From Oscillibacter sp. (GTDB lineage: Bacteria; Bacillota; Clostridia; Oscillospirales; Oscillospiraceae), in contig JAFSOM010000284.1 in the NCBI GenBank assembly GCA_017447005.1, positions 1 to 14,350 on the forward strand: DNA of 14,350 nt. The letters run 5' to 3'. Position numbers and translations under genes: made by a program. How positions within the stretch are numbered: the stretch's first letter is position 1; every line of letters begins with the position of its first letter. Below are positions 1 to 6,209 of this stretch, one piece after another. Under the pieces are notes generated by a model. The model saw only the letters and a list, made by a program, of their open reading frames with translations. It ran no database searches and had not been told where the DNA came from.

Positions 1-319
1 GCTGATAGTACGCGATTATCGTCAGCGCCTCCAACGCGGGCTGACTGAGTTTCGCGGGCTTGCGTATCTCGAACGCCTTGCGGATAACCTCCGCGTGGTC
101 GGGCGACGAGCACAACTGCCAGCGGTCTTCCAGTTGCAATAGGCGTATGCCGCGCCGCTCAAAGGCGTAATAGTCCCGCAGACGGCGCAGAGCGCCTTCG
201 ACTTCCTCCCGTTCCAGCGATAACGCCAGACAGATACGCTCCGTCTGTACCGGCTCCCCGGAAGCGAACAGAATGCCCTCCACGGCTGATTCCAATTCCC
301 GGCTGTCCGTATGCTCCAT
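1..319 (-). CDS. scpB: Segregation and condensation protein B, N-terminal part (runs off left edge)
   Basis: ScpB is the dimeric winged-helix subunit of the SMC-ScpAB (bacterial condensin) complex, which compacts and separates newly replicated chromosomes. 106 codons are visible, reading MEHTDSRELESAVEGILF at the start. Family hallmarks are seen: the opening helix with ILFASGEPV, the RGIRLLQLEDRWQLCS strand region, and LSQPALEALTIIAYYQ, which matches the conserved ScpB segment that normally ends in IIAYKQP. The start at 317-319 is fixed by a perfect AAGGAGG on the minus strand (327-333) at 7-nt spacing. The gene follows scpA by 75 nt in the same direction, the usual arrangement, and is probably cotranscribed with it. 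The rest of the protein, including the second winged helix, lies outside the window. The identification is confident. Confidence 0.95.
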   Translation of the reverse strand, partial: MEHTDSRELESAVEGILFASGEPVQTERICLALSLEREEVEGALRRLRDYYAFERRGIRLLQLEDRWQLCSSPDHAEVIRKAFEIRKPAKLSQPALEALTIIAYYQ

Positions 320-336
320 GCGTCCGCCTCCTTACG

Positions 337-404
337 ATTTCCGCGCAATTACTGTACGATTTTCGGCGCGGTTACTGCGCGATTTTCGTCGCGGTTACTG
401 CGCG
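337..404 (-). repeat. 23-bp tandem repeat, three copies, spanning the scpA stop codon
   Basis: On the minus strand three copies follow head to tail at 404-382, 381-359 and 358-337. The first two differ at one base; the third is one base shorter and more diverged. Each copy contains CAGTAA followed by a CGCG or GCGCGG segment and then GAAAATC or GGAAATC. The first CAGTAA is the last codon and stop of scpA, so the downstream copies repeat the gene end. The array stops just before the scpB ribosome binding site. Confidence 0.85.
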
Positions 405-1270
405 GGACTTGCGGCGGCGCGCTCCTGACGACGCCGACGGCGTAACCCCCGGCGCGGCCCGAACTCCGGCACGGCCTCCGGCTGTTCCTCCGGCGCCTCC
501 GGGACGCTCTCGCCGTCAACGGCCTCCATGGAATAATCCGACGGCGGCCCGAACAAGCGCAACATCGTGCGCCGGCAAAGTTCGAGTACCGCCAAGAACG
601 TGGCGACAATCTCGCTCCGGCTCCGGCACCCGAAAAATACCTTGAAAAATTTCAGCGTCCCTTCCTCTTTCAGACGGCGCAAAATCTCCTCGGCTTTCGT
701 CTCCACCGGATACGGCTCATGCTGGGCAATCTCCCGGAACGCCGCTTCCGGCGACGGTAACGAGCGCGTCGAACGGCTCCGCAACTCCGCCAGCGCCGCC
801 GACAAATCCGTCAGACGCTGGTTGTACTCGTACACCTTCCCATGTTCCAGCGGCTCCGGGTCACGCGTCACGATATTGCGTCCGAACTCCCCTAAAGGCC
901 CTAACCGCGCCGCCATTTCCTTAATTTTCGCGTAACTCTCGTTCCGCTTGCGCTCCTCCAGCGATTCTATCAGCGCGTCCATCTCCGTGCGCGCCTCCTC
1001 GTCCTCCACCGATAAGAGCATTCTTGACTTAATGTACATCAGTTGAGACGCCATCGTGATAAACTCGCTCGCTACCTCCAAGTCCATGCTCTGACGCTTC
1101 GCAATCCAAGCAAGGTACTGGTCGCAAATCAGCGATATGGATATATCCTGAATCTCCATCTTGTTCCGGCTCAGGAGAAACAGTATCAGGTCTAACGGGC
1201 CTTCAAAATCCTGCATTTCCTCCGAGCGCGTCCGCACGACTTTTTCAAGTTTGAATACCGGACTTTCCAT
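395..1270 (-). CDS. scpA: Segregation and condensation protein A (kleisin of SMC-ScpAB)
   Basis: ScpA is the kleisin that bridges the SMC heads and binds ScpB. The protein opens with FKLEKVVRTRSEEMQDFEGPLDLILFLL; FEGPLDLI is the family signature. It continues with IQDISISLICDQYLAW and a VASEFITMASQLMYIKSRMLL helix, and ends with the C-terminal winged helix (EIVATFLAVLELCRR). I chose the ATG at 1270 (291 aa) because ScpA homologues begin here; the open frame extends to an ATG at 1405, adding 45 residues of non-conserved sequence, and that ATG lies one base after the protease stop, so a coupled start is not excluded. The ribosome binding site before 1270 is weak. After the winged helix there is an unusual tail of about 44 residues, Pro/Glu-rich and then Arg-rich (RRGLRRRRRQER, about 273-284). 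Confidence 0.93.
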   Translation of the reverse strand: MESPVFKLEKVVRTRSEEMQDFEGPLDLILFLLSRNKMEIQDISISLICDQYLAWIAKRQSMDLEVASEFITMASQLMYIKSRMLLSVEDEEARTEMDALIESLEERKRNESYAKIKEMAARLGPLGEFGRNIVTRDPEPLEHGKVYEYNQRLTDLSAALAELRSRSTRSLPSPEAAFREIAQHEPYPVETKAEEILRRLKEEGTLKFFKVFFGCRSRSEIVATFLAVLELCRRTMLRLFGPPSDYSMEAVDGESVPEAPEEQPEAVPEFGPRRGLRRRRRQERAAASPAQ

Positions 1271-1300
1271 TCTTTCCGCCCTTTCCGCTATTTGAAACCC

Positions 1301-1335
1301 TTCCCCCTGTCCCCCTTCCCTTTCAGGGACGGGAA
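1301..1335 (-). other. Hairpin in the gap between the site-2 protease and scpA
   Basis: Paired arms TTCCC..GTCCC (1301-1305, 1309-1313) and GGGAC-GGGAA (1326-1335) form an interrupted stem. It lies in the stretch that is noncoding if scpA starts at 1270. The C-rich/T-rich make-up resembles the hairpin repeats found at 8697, 12169 and 14150-14350, so it may be a decayed member of that group. No T-tract follows. Confidence 0.4.
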
Positions 1336-1406
1336 AACTGTCCTCACAACGTTTTCGAGTTCCGAAAAGTCCCTCGTATTTTTCGGGGGCAGGCTTACGT
1401 ATCATC

Positions 1407-2066
1407 TTATATCGGCAAAAATACGGTCGCCATACGGACGTAAATCCAGTACATCACGCGGCTGACAAAATTCCCGTCCAAACCCGACACGAACACAAAG
1501 AACAGTATCAGCGTACCGAAACGCTCGTATCTCATCCAGCGGATATAGAGCCAGTCGGGGAAAAACGCCGCCAGTACCTTGGAGCCGTCCAGCGGCGGGA
1601 ACGGTATCAGATTGAACACGCCTAAGCCTATCGACAACGGCGCCACCGAGTAAAGCAGAAACTCTATCAGCGTCGGATTCGGTATCGTGGCAATCGAGGC
1701 GCGAACCAGTAACATGCACGCCGCCGCCAGTATGAAATTAGAACCCGGCCCCGCTAAGGCCGTCAGCGCCATGCCCCATTTCGGATTACGGAAATAGCGC
1801 GGGTCTATGGGCACCGGCTTCGCCCATCCGAACCCCGCTGTGAACATCATCGCCAAGCCCAGCCAGTCGATATGCCGCAGGGGATTCAACGACAGTCTGT
1901 GAAGATTTTTCGCGGTAGGGTCGCCGAGCGCCAGCGCCGCGAGACCGTGCGCCGTCTCGTGTACGCTCAGGCATAAGACCACCGCCCCGACGCGGGATAA
2001 CGTCGACATGATTCTGTCATAATCCAGCGATTGGAAGAGAGTTTGTAAGTAGCCGAACACGTCCAT
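1407..2066 (-). CDS. Site-2 protease family (M50) intramembrane zinc metalloprotease
   Basis: This is a polytopic membrane protease of the small M50 family, found near scpA in many Clostridia. The zinc-binding motif HETAH is at 36-40 within a hydrophobic helix, and the third zinc ligand motif NLIPFPPLDG is at 152-161. Between them are GDPTAKNLHRLSLNPLRHID and GFGWAKPVPIDPRYF, which are strongly typical of this subgroup. About five membrane segments are visible; there is no PDZ domain. 219 aa is normal for the family. AGGAG (2068-2072) is only 1 nt from the ATG at 2066, but 7 nt from an in-frame GTG at codon 3 (2058-2060), so GTG may be the true start. It is first in the operon with scpA and scpB, behind the promoter at 2105-2133. 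The substrate is unknown. Confidence 0.92.
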   Translation of the reverse strand: MDVFGYLQTLFQSLDYDRIMSTLSRVGAVVLCLSVHETAHGLAALALGDPTAKNLHRLSLNPLRHIDWLGLAMMFTAGFGWAKPVPIDPRYFRNPKWGMALTALAGPGSNFILAAACMLLVRASIATIPNPTLIEFLLYSVAPLSIGLGVFNLIPFPPLDGSKVLAAFFPDWLYIRWMRYERFGTLILFFVFVSGLDGNFVSRVMYWIYVRMATVFLPI

Positions 2067-2104
2067 TCTCCTGACTGCGCCCGACGGCGCGGAAAATCGC
2101 GCAT

Positions 2105-2133
2105 ATTATACCAGCTCGCGCCGGAAAATACAA
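2105..2133 (-). promoter_or_regulatory. Sigma-70 type promoter for the protease-scpA-scpB operon
   Basis: On the minus strand the -10 is a perfect TATAAT (2105-2110) and the -35 is TTGTAT (2128-2133), with a 17-bp spacer. Transcription would start near 2098 and give a leader of about 30-40 nt before the protease start. Confidence 0.75.
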
Positions 2134-2230
2134 GACATTTCGCGTGACTTTTCCCGTCGAAACGCGTAAATTCGGCGTCGCCACGGAATAAAAAAGCCCT
2201 CATCTAAGCGCGACAACCTCTTTTCCGCGT

Positions 2231-2299
2231 ACCGGATGGGGCGTCGCCGTTATACCGGGGAGAGTGTCGCCGTTACGCCGGATAGGGCGTCGCCGTCGC
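2231..2299. repeat. 23-bp tandem repeat, three copies
   Basis: Copies start at 2231, 2254 and 2277, each opening with ACCGG or GCCGG and containing a (G/T)GCGTCGCCGTTA-like core (GTGTCGCCGTTA in the middle copy). The period is exactly 23 bp, with a few substitutions between copies. It has the same period as the array at 337-404. No coding role is seen. Confidence 0.8.
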
Positions 2300-2676
2300 C
2301 CGACGGACAGCGCGGACGGAAACTCGCGCCGGACATGCAAAGCCGTAATGAATTTTATTCGTTTTACGCCTTCGCGCCGTCCGCGCCGCCTACAAAAAAA
2401 TTCGCATTTTTTGAACATATTTCACAATATATCCAGTACGCAAACGGAAATAATGACACAATTCCATAAAAACGTAACATTACCCCATACAACAAAATTC
2501 CCTCTTGCGATAAACTGCACAGTAGCGCGTTCTTTACTTTCGCGCAGGGGCCGCCGTCGCGGGTTGACCTTACGCGGCGCATTCGTCCGGCGGTTCCGGT
2601 TTCCCCCGCGCTTACGGTTCACGCTCTGCGCGGGGCGCGGATGAAAAGCAAGTCACCAACTTAAGGCAGACAAGCA

Positions 2677-2703
2677 AGGCGTCCGGCGTCAATGCAAACG
2701 CCT
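2677..2703 (+). promoter_or_regulatory. Leader hairpin upstream of the solute-binding protein gene
   Basis: Arms AGGCGT (2677-2682) and ACGCCT (2698-2703) are perfect inverted repeats around a 15-nt loop, ending 16 nt before the AAGGAGG ribosome binding site (2720-2726). GGCGTC also recurs at 2687-2690 and 2706-2711. It could affect mRNA stability or translation; this is only inferred. Confidence 0.4.
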
Positions 2704-2732
2704 AGGGCGTCAAATCATCAAGGAGGAAGCGT

Positions 2733-4103
2733 ATGAAAATCAGGAAGTTTTTAGCTCTTGTCATGGCGCTCATGCTGGCGGCGTCGTTAGCCGCTTGCGG
2801 CGGCGGCGGCGCCCCCGCGCCCGCGCCCGCTACCAACGACGGCGAAGAGGCCGCTGAAACCTCTGACGCCAGTTCCGGCGGCGGCAGTTCCGGCGCGTCC
2901 CTTCAGGTCGCCATCTGGGATAACAACCAGCTCGCGGGCCTCAAGGAAATCGCCGACGAATGGTCTGCGCAGTCCGGCGTGCCCGTCGTCATCAACGTCA
3001 TCACGTGGGACAGCTACTGGACGCTGTTAAGCTCCGGCGCGCAGGGCGGCACCATGCCCGACGTGTTCTGGATGCACTCCAACACCGCGCAGATGTACAT
3101 GGAGAACGACCTCCTGCTCAATCTCGATAACTATATCGCCAATGACGCCGACATCGACATGGCGAATTACTATCCCGGCATTGTGGAACTCTACAACTCC
3201 AACGGTACGCAGTACGCGATTCCCAAGGACCATGACACCATCGCCCTGCTCTACAATCAGGCGATTTTCGACAAGTACGGCGTGGACACTCCTACCGACG
3301 ATTGGAGCTGGGACAACGTTTATGAGGCCGCCAAAGCCATCACCGAGGCCGGCGCCGCTGACGGCGTGTATGGTTACGCGATGAACACCTCCAACAATCA
3401 GGACGGCTGGTATAACTTTATTTACGATTACGGCGCCCAGCTCATCACCGACGACCACAAGGGCACGACTATCGGCTCCGACGAAGGCAAGGCCGGTATG
3501 GAAATGGTACGCAAGATTCTGACCGTCGCCGCGCCTCAGCCCGTCGTCGCCGAAACGGGTACCGATTCCCTGTTCCAGTCCAACCTCTGCGCCATGATTA
3601 CGCAAGGCTCTTGGATGATTAACTCCTTCTATACCGCCGAAGGCCACGACGACTACAAGTGGGCGCTCCTGCCCTACGGCGACGCCAACGGCAATGGCGA
3701 ATGCGACCCCGGCGAGCGTCAGTCCTGCTACAACGGCTTAGGCTGGGCCGCCGCCGCCAATACGCAGTATCCCGACGAGGCTTACTCCCTGATTTCCTAC
3801 TTCTGCAATGAGGCCGGACAAGTCAAGCAGGCCGAACTCGGCGTCACTATGGCCGGTATGCCGGGCATTTCCGACGCGTTCAACAACGCCTTCCCGGGAA
3901 TGGACGTTTCCGCCTTCAACCGCATTGAGGACGAGGGCACGCTGTATTTCCGTCCCTACACCCGCAACACCACCGTGTGGGAAGACAAGATTCAGCAGGA
4001 CGCGTTCCTCGCCGCTTGGCTCAATCCCGCTGACGAATCCGTAATGGCTGGCGCTTGCGACGCCGCGCAGGCCATTATTGACACCGCTATCGCCGCCGAA
4101 TAA
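2733..4103 (+). CDS. Carbohydrate ABC transporter substrate-binding lipoprotein (CUT1 family)
   Basis: This is the extracellular binding protein of a sugar importer, anchored to the outer face of the membrane. A lipoprotein signal peptide is clear: KIRK, a hydrophobic core, and lipobox LAAC with acceptor Cys22. A flexible Gly/Ala/Pro/Asp linker (about 23-56) leads to the ligand-binding fold, with TMPDVFWMHSNTAQMYMEN, YAIPKDHDTIALLYNQ and GLGWAAAANTQYPDEAYSLISYF typical of extracellular solute-binding family 1. The length of 456 aa is normal. The ATG is set by AAGGAGG (2720-2726) at 6 nt. An unusual DANGNGECDPGE loop (317-328) matches the EF-hand calcium-loop pattern, and Cys324 and Cys332 flank it closely. 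Two permease genes follow on the same strand. The bound sugar cannot be told from sequence alone. Confidence 0.93.
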   Translation: MKIRKFLALVMALMLAASLAACGGGGAPAPAPATNDGEEAAETSDASSGGGSSGASLQVAIWDNNQLAGLKEIADEWSAQSGVPVVINVITWDSYWTLLSSGAQGGTMPDVFWMHSNTAQMYMENDLLLNLDNYIANDADIDMANYYPGIVELYNSNGTQYAIPKDHDTIALLYNQAIFDKYGVDTPTDDWSWDNVYEAAKAITEAGAADGVYGYAMNTSNNQDGWYNFIYDYGAQLITDDHKGTTIGSDEGKAGMEMVRKILTVAAPQPVVAETGTDSLFQSNLCAMITQGSWMINSFYTAEGHDDYKWALLPYGDANGNGECDPGERQSCYNGLGWAAAANTQYPDEAYSLISYFCNEAGQVKQAELGVTMAGMPGISDAFNNAFPGMDVSAFNRIEDEGTLYFRPYTRNTTVWEDKIQQDAFLAAWLNPADESVMAGACDAAQAIIDTAIAAE

Positions 4104-4120
4104 TTGCGCGTTCGCCGTGG

Positions 4121-4203
4121 TTCTCGCGGAATACGCGTGACGTTTCCGCAATCGTCGCGGAATGCGCGTGACGTTTCCGTAATTATCGCGGAATACGCGT
4201 TAT
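4121..4203 (+). repeat. 31-bp tandem repeat after the solute-binding protein gene
   Basis: Copies lie at 4121-4151 and 4152-4182, with a partial third at 4183-4203. Each contains TCGCGGAAT, then (A/G)CGCGTGACGTTTCCG; the full copies differ at about five of 31 positions. The array starts 18 bp after the stop codon and is noncoding. Confidence 0.85.
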
Positions 4204-4242
4204 CAAAAACGCCGTGCGGCGGGAAACTGTCGCACAGCGTCA

Positions 4243-4290
4243 GCGCGAACGGGCCGCGCCGCGTCCGTCAGGCCTGTTCGCGCCGCTTTT
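4243..4290 (+). terminator. Strong intercistronic hairpin, possible partial terminator or mRNA stabiliser
   Basis: Arms GCGCGAACGGGCC (4243-4255) and GGCCTGTTCGCGC (4271-4283) pair over 13 positions with one G-U, around a 15-nt loop. A short T-tract (4287-4290) follows. It sits between the binding protein gene and the first permease. In sugar importers such a structure often leaves the binding protein in excess over the permeases; that role here is inferred. The T-tract is too short for full termination. Confidence 0.65.
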
Positions 4291-4391
4291 CGCATTCCAC
4301 GCAAACTTTCCCCCGCGCTTGTCTCGTTCCGCTTGGGGCGAACGGGTTGAAATGAACGGAAGCTACATAGCGTAAAGGAGGAGGAGCAACT

Positions 4392-5279
4392 TTGACCAAG
4401 AAAATGACCGCCGCGGAAAAAAACGCGGCAATATGGGCGTGGGCGTTCATTACGCCTACTATGCTGGGGTTGATTATCCTGAACTTCTACCCCATCTTCA
4501 ACACCGTGTGGCAATCGCTCTGCAAGACGGGCGACTTCGGACGGGGTAATATCTTCGTGGGACTGGCGAACTACTCCGCCGTTCTGCAAGCCCCGGAAAC
4601 GTGGCAATCCCTCTGGAATACGATTAAGTACGCCCTGATTGAAGTCCCCTTCGGCGTAGTTATCGCCCTTGTGCTGGCGGTGTTCCTCAATAAGAAACTC
4701 CCCGGCACGTCCGTCTATCGTACCATTTTCTTCCTGCCCATGGTCTGCGCCCCCGCCGCCGTCGCCATGGTCTGGCGCTGGCTCTACAATCAGCAGTTCG
4801 GACTTCTCAACAACCTCTTCCACGTCAAAGTTGGCTGGATTAACGACCCCAAAATCGCGTGGATTTCCATCGGCATTATCGGCGTATGGTCGATTATCGG
4901 CTATAACATGGTTCTGTTCATCTCCGGCCTACAGGAAATCCCCCACGACTACTACGAGGCCGCTGACATCGACGGCGCTACCGGAATCCGTCAGTTCTTC
5001 TATATCACGATTCCCCTGCTCAGTCCCACCACGTTCTTTATCGTCCAGACCCGTCTTATCGGCGCCCTGACCGTGTTCGACCTCATGTTCATGGTCATGG
5101 ACAAGACGAATCAGGCGTTGAAGCAAGTGCAGTCCGTCGTGTACCTGTTCTACCAGTACGCGTTTACCAACGGCAACCGCGGTTACGGCGCGACGCTGGT
5201 CATGGTTCTGCTCGTGTTCATTCTCATTATCACCGTGATTATGCAGAAGGCCGAGAAGAAACTGGTATTCTATAATTAA
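4392..5279 (+). CDS. Sugar ABC transporter permease, MalF/UgpA-like
   Basis: This is one of the two membrane-spanning subunits of the importer. About six hydrophobic segments are visible (for example 15-37, 82-98, 110-128, 157-179, 203-219 and 266-284). The EAA loop that docks onto the ATPase is at 189-208 (EAADIDGATGIRQFFYITIP). FLPMVCAPAAVAMVWRWLYN is typical of the MalF-type partner. 295 aa is a normal length without the long MalF periplasmic insert. The start is TTG at 4392: the long purine-rich site AAAGGAGGAGGAG (4374-4386) is 5 nt before it, whereas the in-frame ATG at 4404 is too far away. It follows the binding protein gene by 288 nt and precedes the second permease by 18 nt. Confidence 0.94.
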   Translation: MTKKMTAAEKNAAIWAWAFITPTMLGLIILNFYPIFNTVWQSLCKTGDFGRGNIFVGLANYSAVLQAPETWQSLWNTIKYALIEVPFGVVIALVLAVFLNKKLPGTSVYRTIFFLPMVCAPAAVAMVWRWLYNQQFGLLNNLFHVKVGWINDPKIAWISIGIIGVWSIIGYNMVLFISGLQEIPHDYYEAADIDGATGIRQFFYITIPLLSPTTFFIVQTRLIGALTVFDLMFMVMDKTNQALKQVQSVVYLFYQYAFTNGNRGYGATLVMVLLVFILIITVIMQKAEKKLVFYN

Positions 5280-5297
5280 GGGAAGGGGGATTGCATT

Positions 5298-6140
5298 ATG
5301 GAAAGCGCCCGCGCAAGAGACCGCCTGAATAAAATTATCATGTATGTCGTTCTCACGTTCATGGCGTTCGTGATGATTGTCCCGTTCGCGTGGATGATTC
5401 TGACGGCTGTCAAGACGAATCAGGAAGCCATTTCCGTTAATCCGTTCTACATTTTCCCCGCCAACGGCTGGCACTGGGAGAATTTTGGTACCGTCTGGGT
5501 TTCCTATAACTTCCTTATCCTCTACAAAAACACGCTGTTGATGATTTTCTTCCGCGTGGTCTGCGCCTGCCTCACCGCGACAATGGCCGGTTACGCCTTC
5601 GGACGGCTCAAATTTCCCGGCAAGACGCTCATGTTCTCGCTCGTGCTCATTCAAATGATGGTGCCCGGACAGATTTTTATCATTCCGCAGTACCTGATGG
5701 TTTCCAAAATGGGCATGCTCAACACGACATTCGGCCTTGTCTTTCCGGGTATTGTCACGGCGTTCGGCACGTACCTGCTCAAAACCGGCTATCAGGGACT
5801 GCCGCGTGACTTGGAGGAGGCCGCAAGCATTGACGGCTGCAATATCGGTCAACAGTTCCTGTTGATTATGATGCCGCTGACCCGCTCCTCAATGGTCTCG
5901 CTGGGCATTTTCACCGCCGTGTTCGCGTTCAAGGACCTCATGTGGCCTATGATTGTCAACACGAACGCCCTGACCACCACGCTGTCCGCCGCGCTCTCGA
6001 AGATGGTCGGACAGTACGCCAACGACTACCCCGCGATGATGGCCGCCGCTACCCTCGCCGTACTGCCCATGGTCGTCATTTACGTGATTTTCCAGAAACA
6101 GTTCGTGGAAGGTATCGCCACGTCCGGCGGCAAGCTGTAA
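5298..6140 (+). CDS. Sugar ABC transporter permease, MalG/UgpE-like
   Basis: This is the second permease subunit, pairing with the product of the preceding gene. 280 aa with about six membrane segments. The EAA loop is at 174-193 (EAASIDGCNIGQQFLLIMMP). The N-terminal PFAWMILTAVKTNQEA and the C-terminal QKQFVEGIATSGGKL are characteristic of MalG-type carbohydrate permeases. The ATG has a GGAAGGGGG site about 8 nt upstream. The intergenic distance of 18 nt indicates one transcript with the first permease. The operon ends here at a terminator (6167-6209), with no ATPase gene, so an ATPase encoded elsewhere (MsmX-like) is expected to power it. Confidence 0.95.
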   Translation: MESARARDRLNKIIMYVVLTFMAFVMIVPFAWMILTAVKTNQEAISVNPFYIFPANGWHWENFGTVWVSYNFLILYKNTLLMIFFRVVCACLTATMAGYAFGRLKFPGKTLMFSLVLIQMMVPGQIFIIPQYLMVSKMGMLNTTFGLVFPGIVTAFGTYLLKTGYQGLPRDLEEAASIDGCNIGQQFLLIMMPLTRSSMVSLGIFTAVFAFKDLMWPMIVNTNALTTTLSAALSKMVGQYANDYPAMMAAATLAVLPMVVIYVIFQKQFVEGIATSGGKL

Positions 6141-6166
6141 GCGTTTACTCACTCTTTCCCAATAAA

Positions 6167-6209
6167 GGCGCGTCCAGTCTCCCAAGGGCCGGACGCGCCG
6201 CGCTTTTTT
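6167..6209 (+). terminator. Rho-independent terminator of the transport operon, shared with typA
   Basis: Arms GGCGCGTCC (6167-6175) and GGACGCGCC (6191-6199) form a perfect 9-bp stem, followed by GCGC and six Ts (6204-6209). The genes on either side converge. On the minus strand the same stem is followed by TTTATT, so it may also end typA transcripts. The typA stop codon overlaps the T-tract. Confidence 0.9.

Larger units (their letters stand above)
2134..2732. other. Divergent intergenic region, no gene recognised
   Basis: About 600 bases separate the protease promoter from the sugar-binding protein gene. The open frames here are short, Arg/Pro-rich and lack ribosome binding sites, so none is called. 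The region holds a 23-bp tandem repeat (2231-2299), an AT-rich stretch (about 2396-2520) that stands out against the GC-rich surroundings, and a hairpin near the downstream gene (2677-2703). The promoter of the transport operon should be here, most likely in or after the AT-rich stretch, but no good -35/-10 pair was found on the plus strand. An imperfect palindrome GTAACATTAC lies at about 2475-2484; it is too short to call an operator. Confidence 0.5.

Noticed and set aside
2401..2530. Promoter of the sugar transport operon in the AT-rich stretch
   Set aside because: TTGAAC, TTCACA and TTCCAT were tried as -35 boxes, but none has a good -10 at 16-18 bp, so no exact site is called.
2264..2644. 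Short plus- and minus-strand open frames in the divergent gap
   Set aside because: They are Arg-rich, overlap each other in several frames, include the tandem repeat and lack ribosome binding sites.
3027..3647. 206-codon minus-strand open frame
   Set aside because: It is antisense to the solute-binding protein gene, which has signal peptide, ribosome binding site and family motifs.
4104..4355. Open frame after the solute-binding protein gene
   Set aside because: It runs through the tandem repeat and hairpin, and has no ribosome binding site of its own.
4929..5852. 307-codon minus-strand open frame
   Set aside because: It lies fully opposite the two permease genes, is rich in His/Glu/Asn as mirror frames of membrane proteins are, and has no ribosome binding site or recognisable domain.
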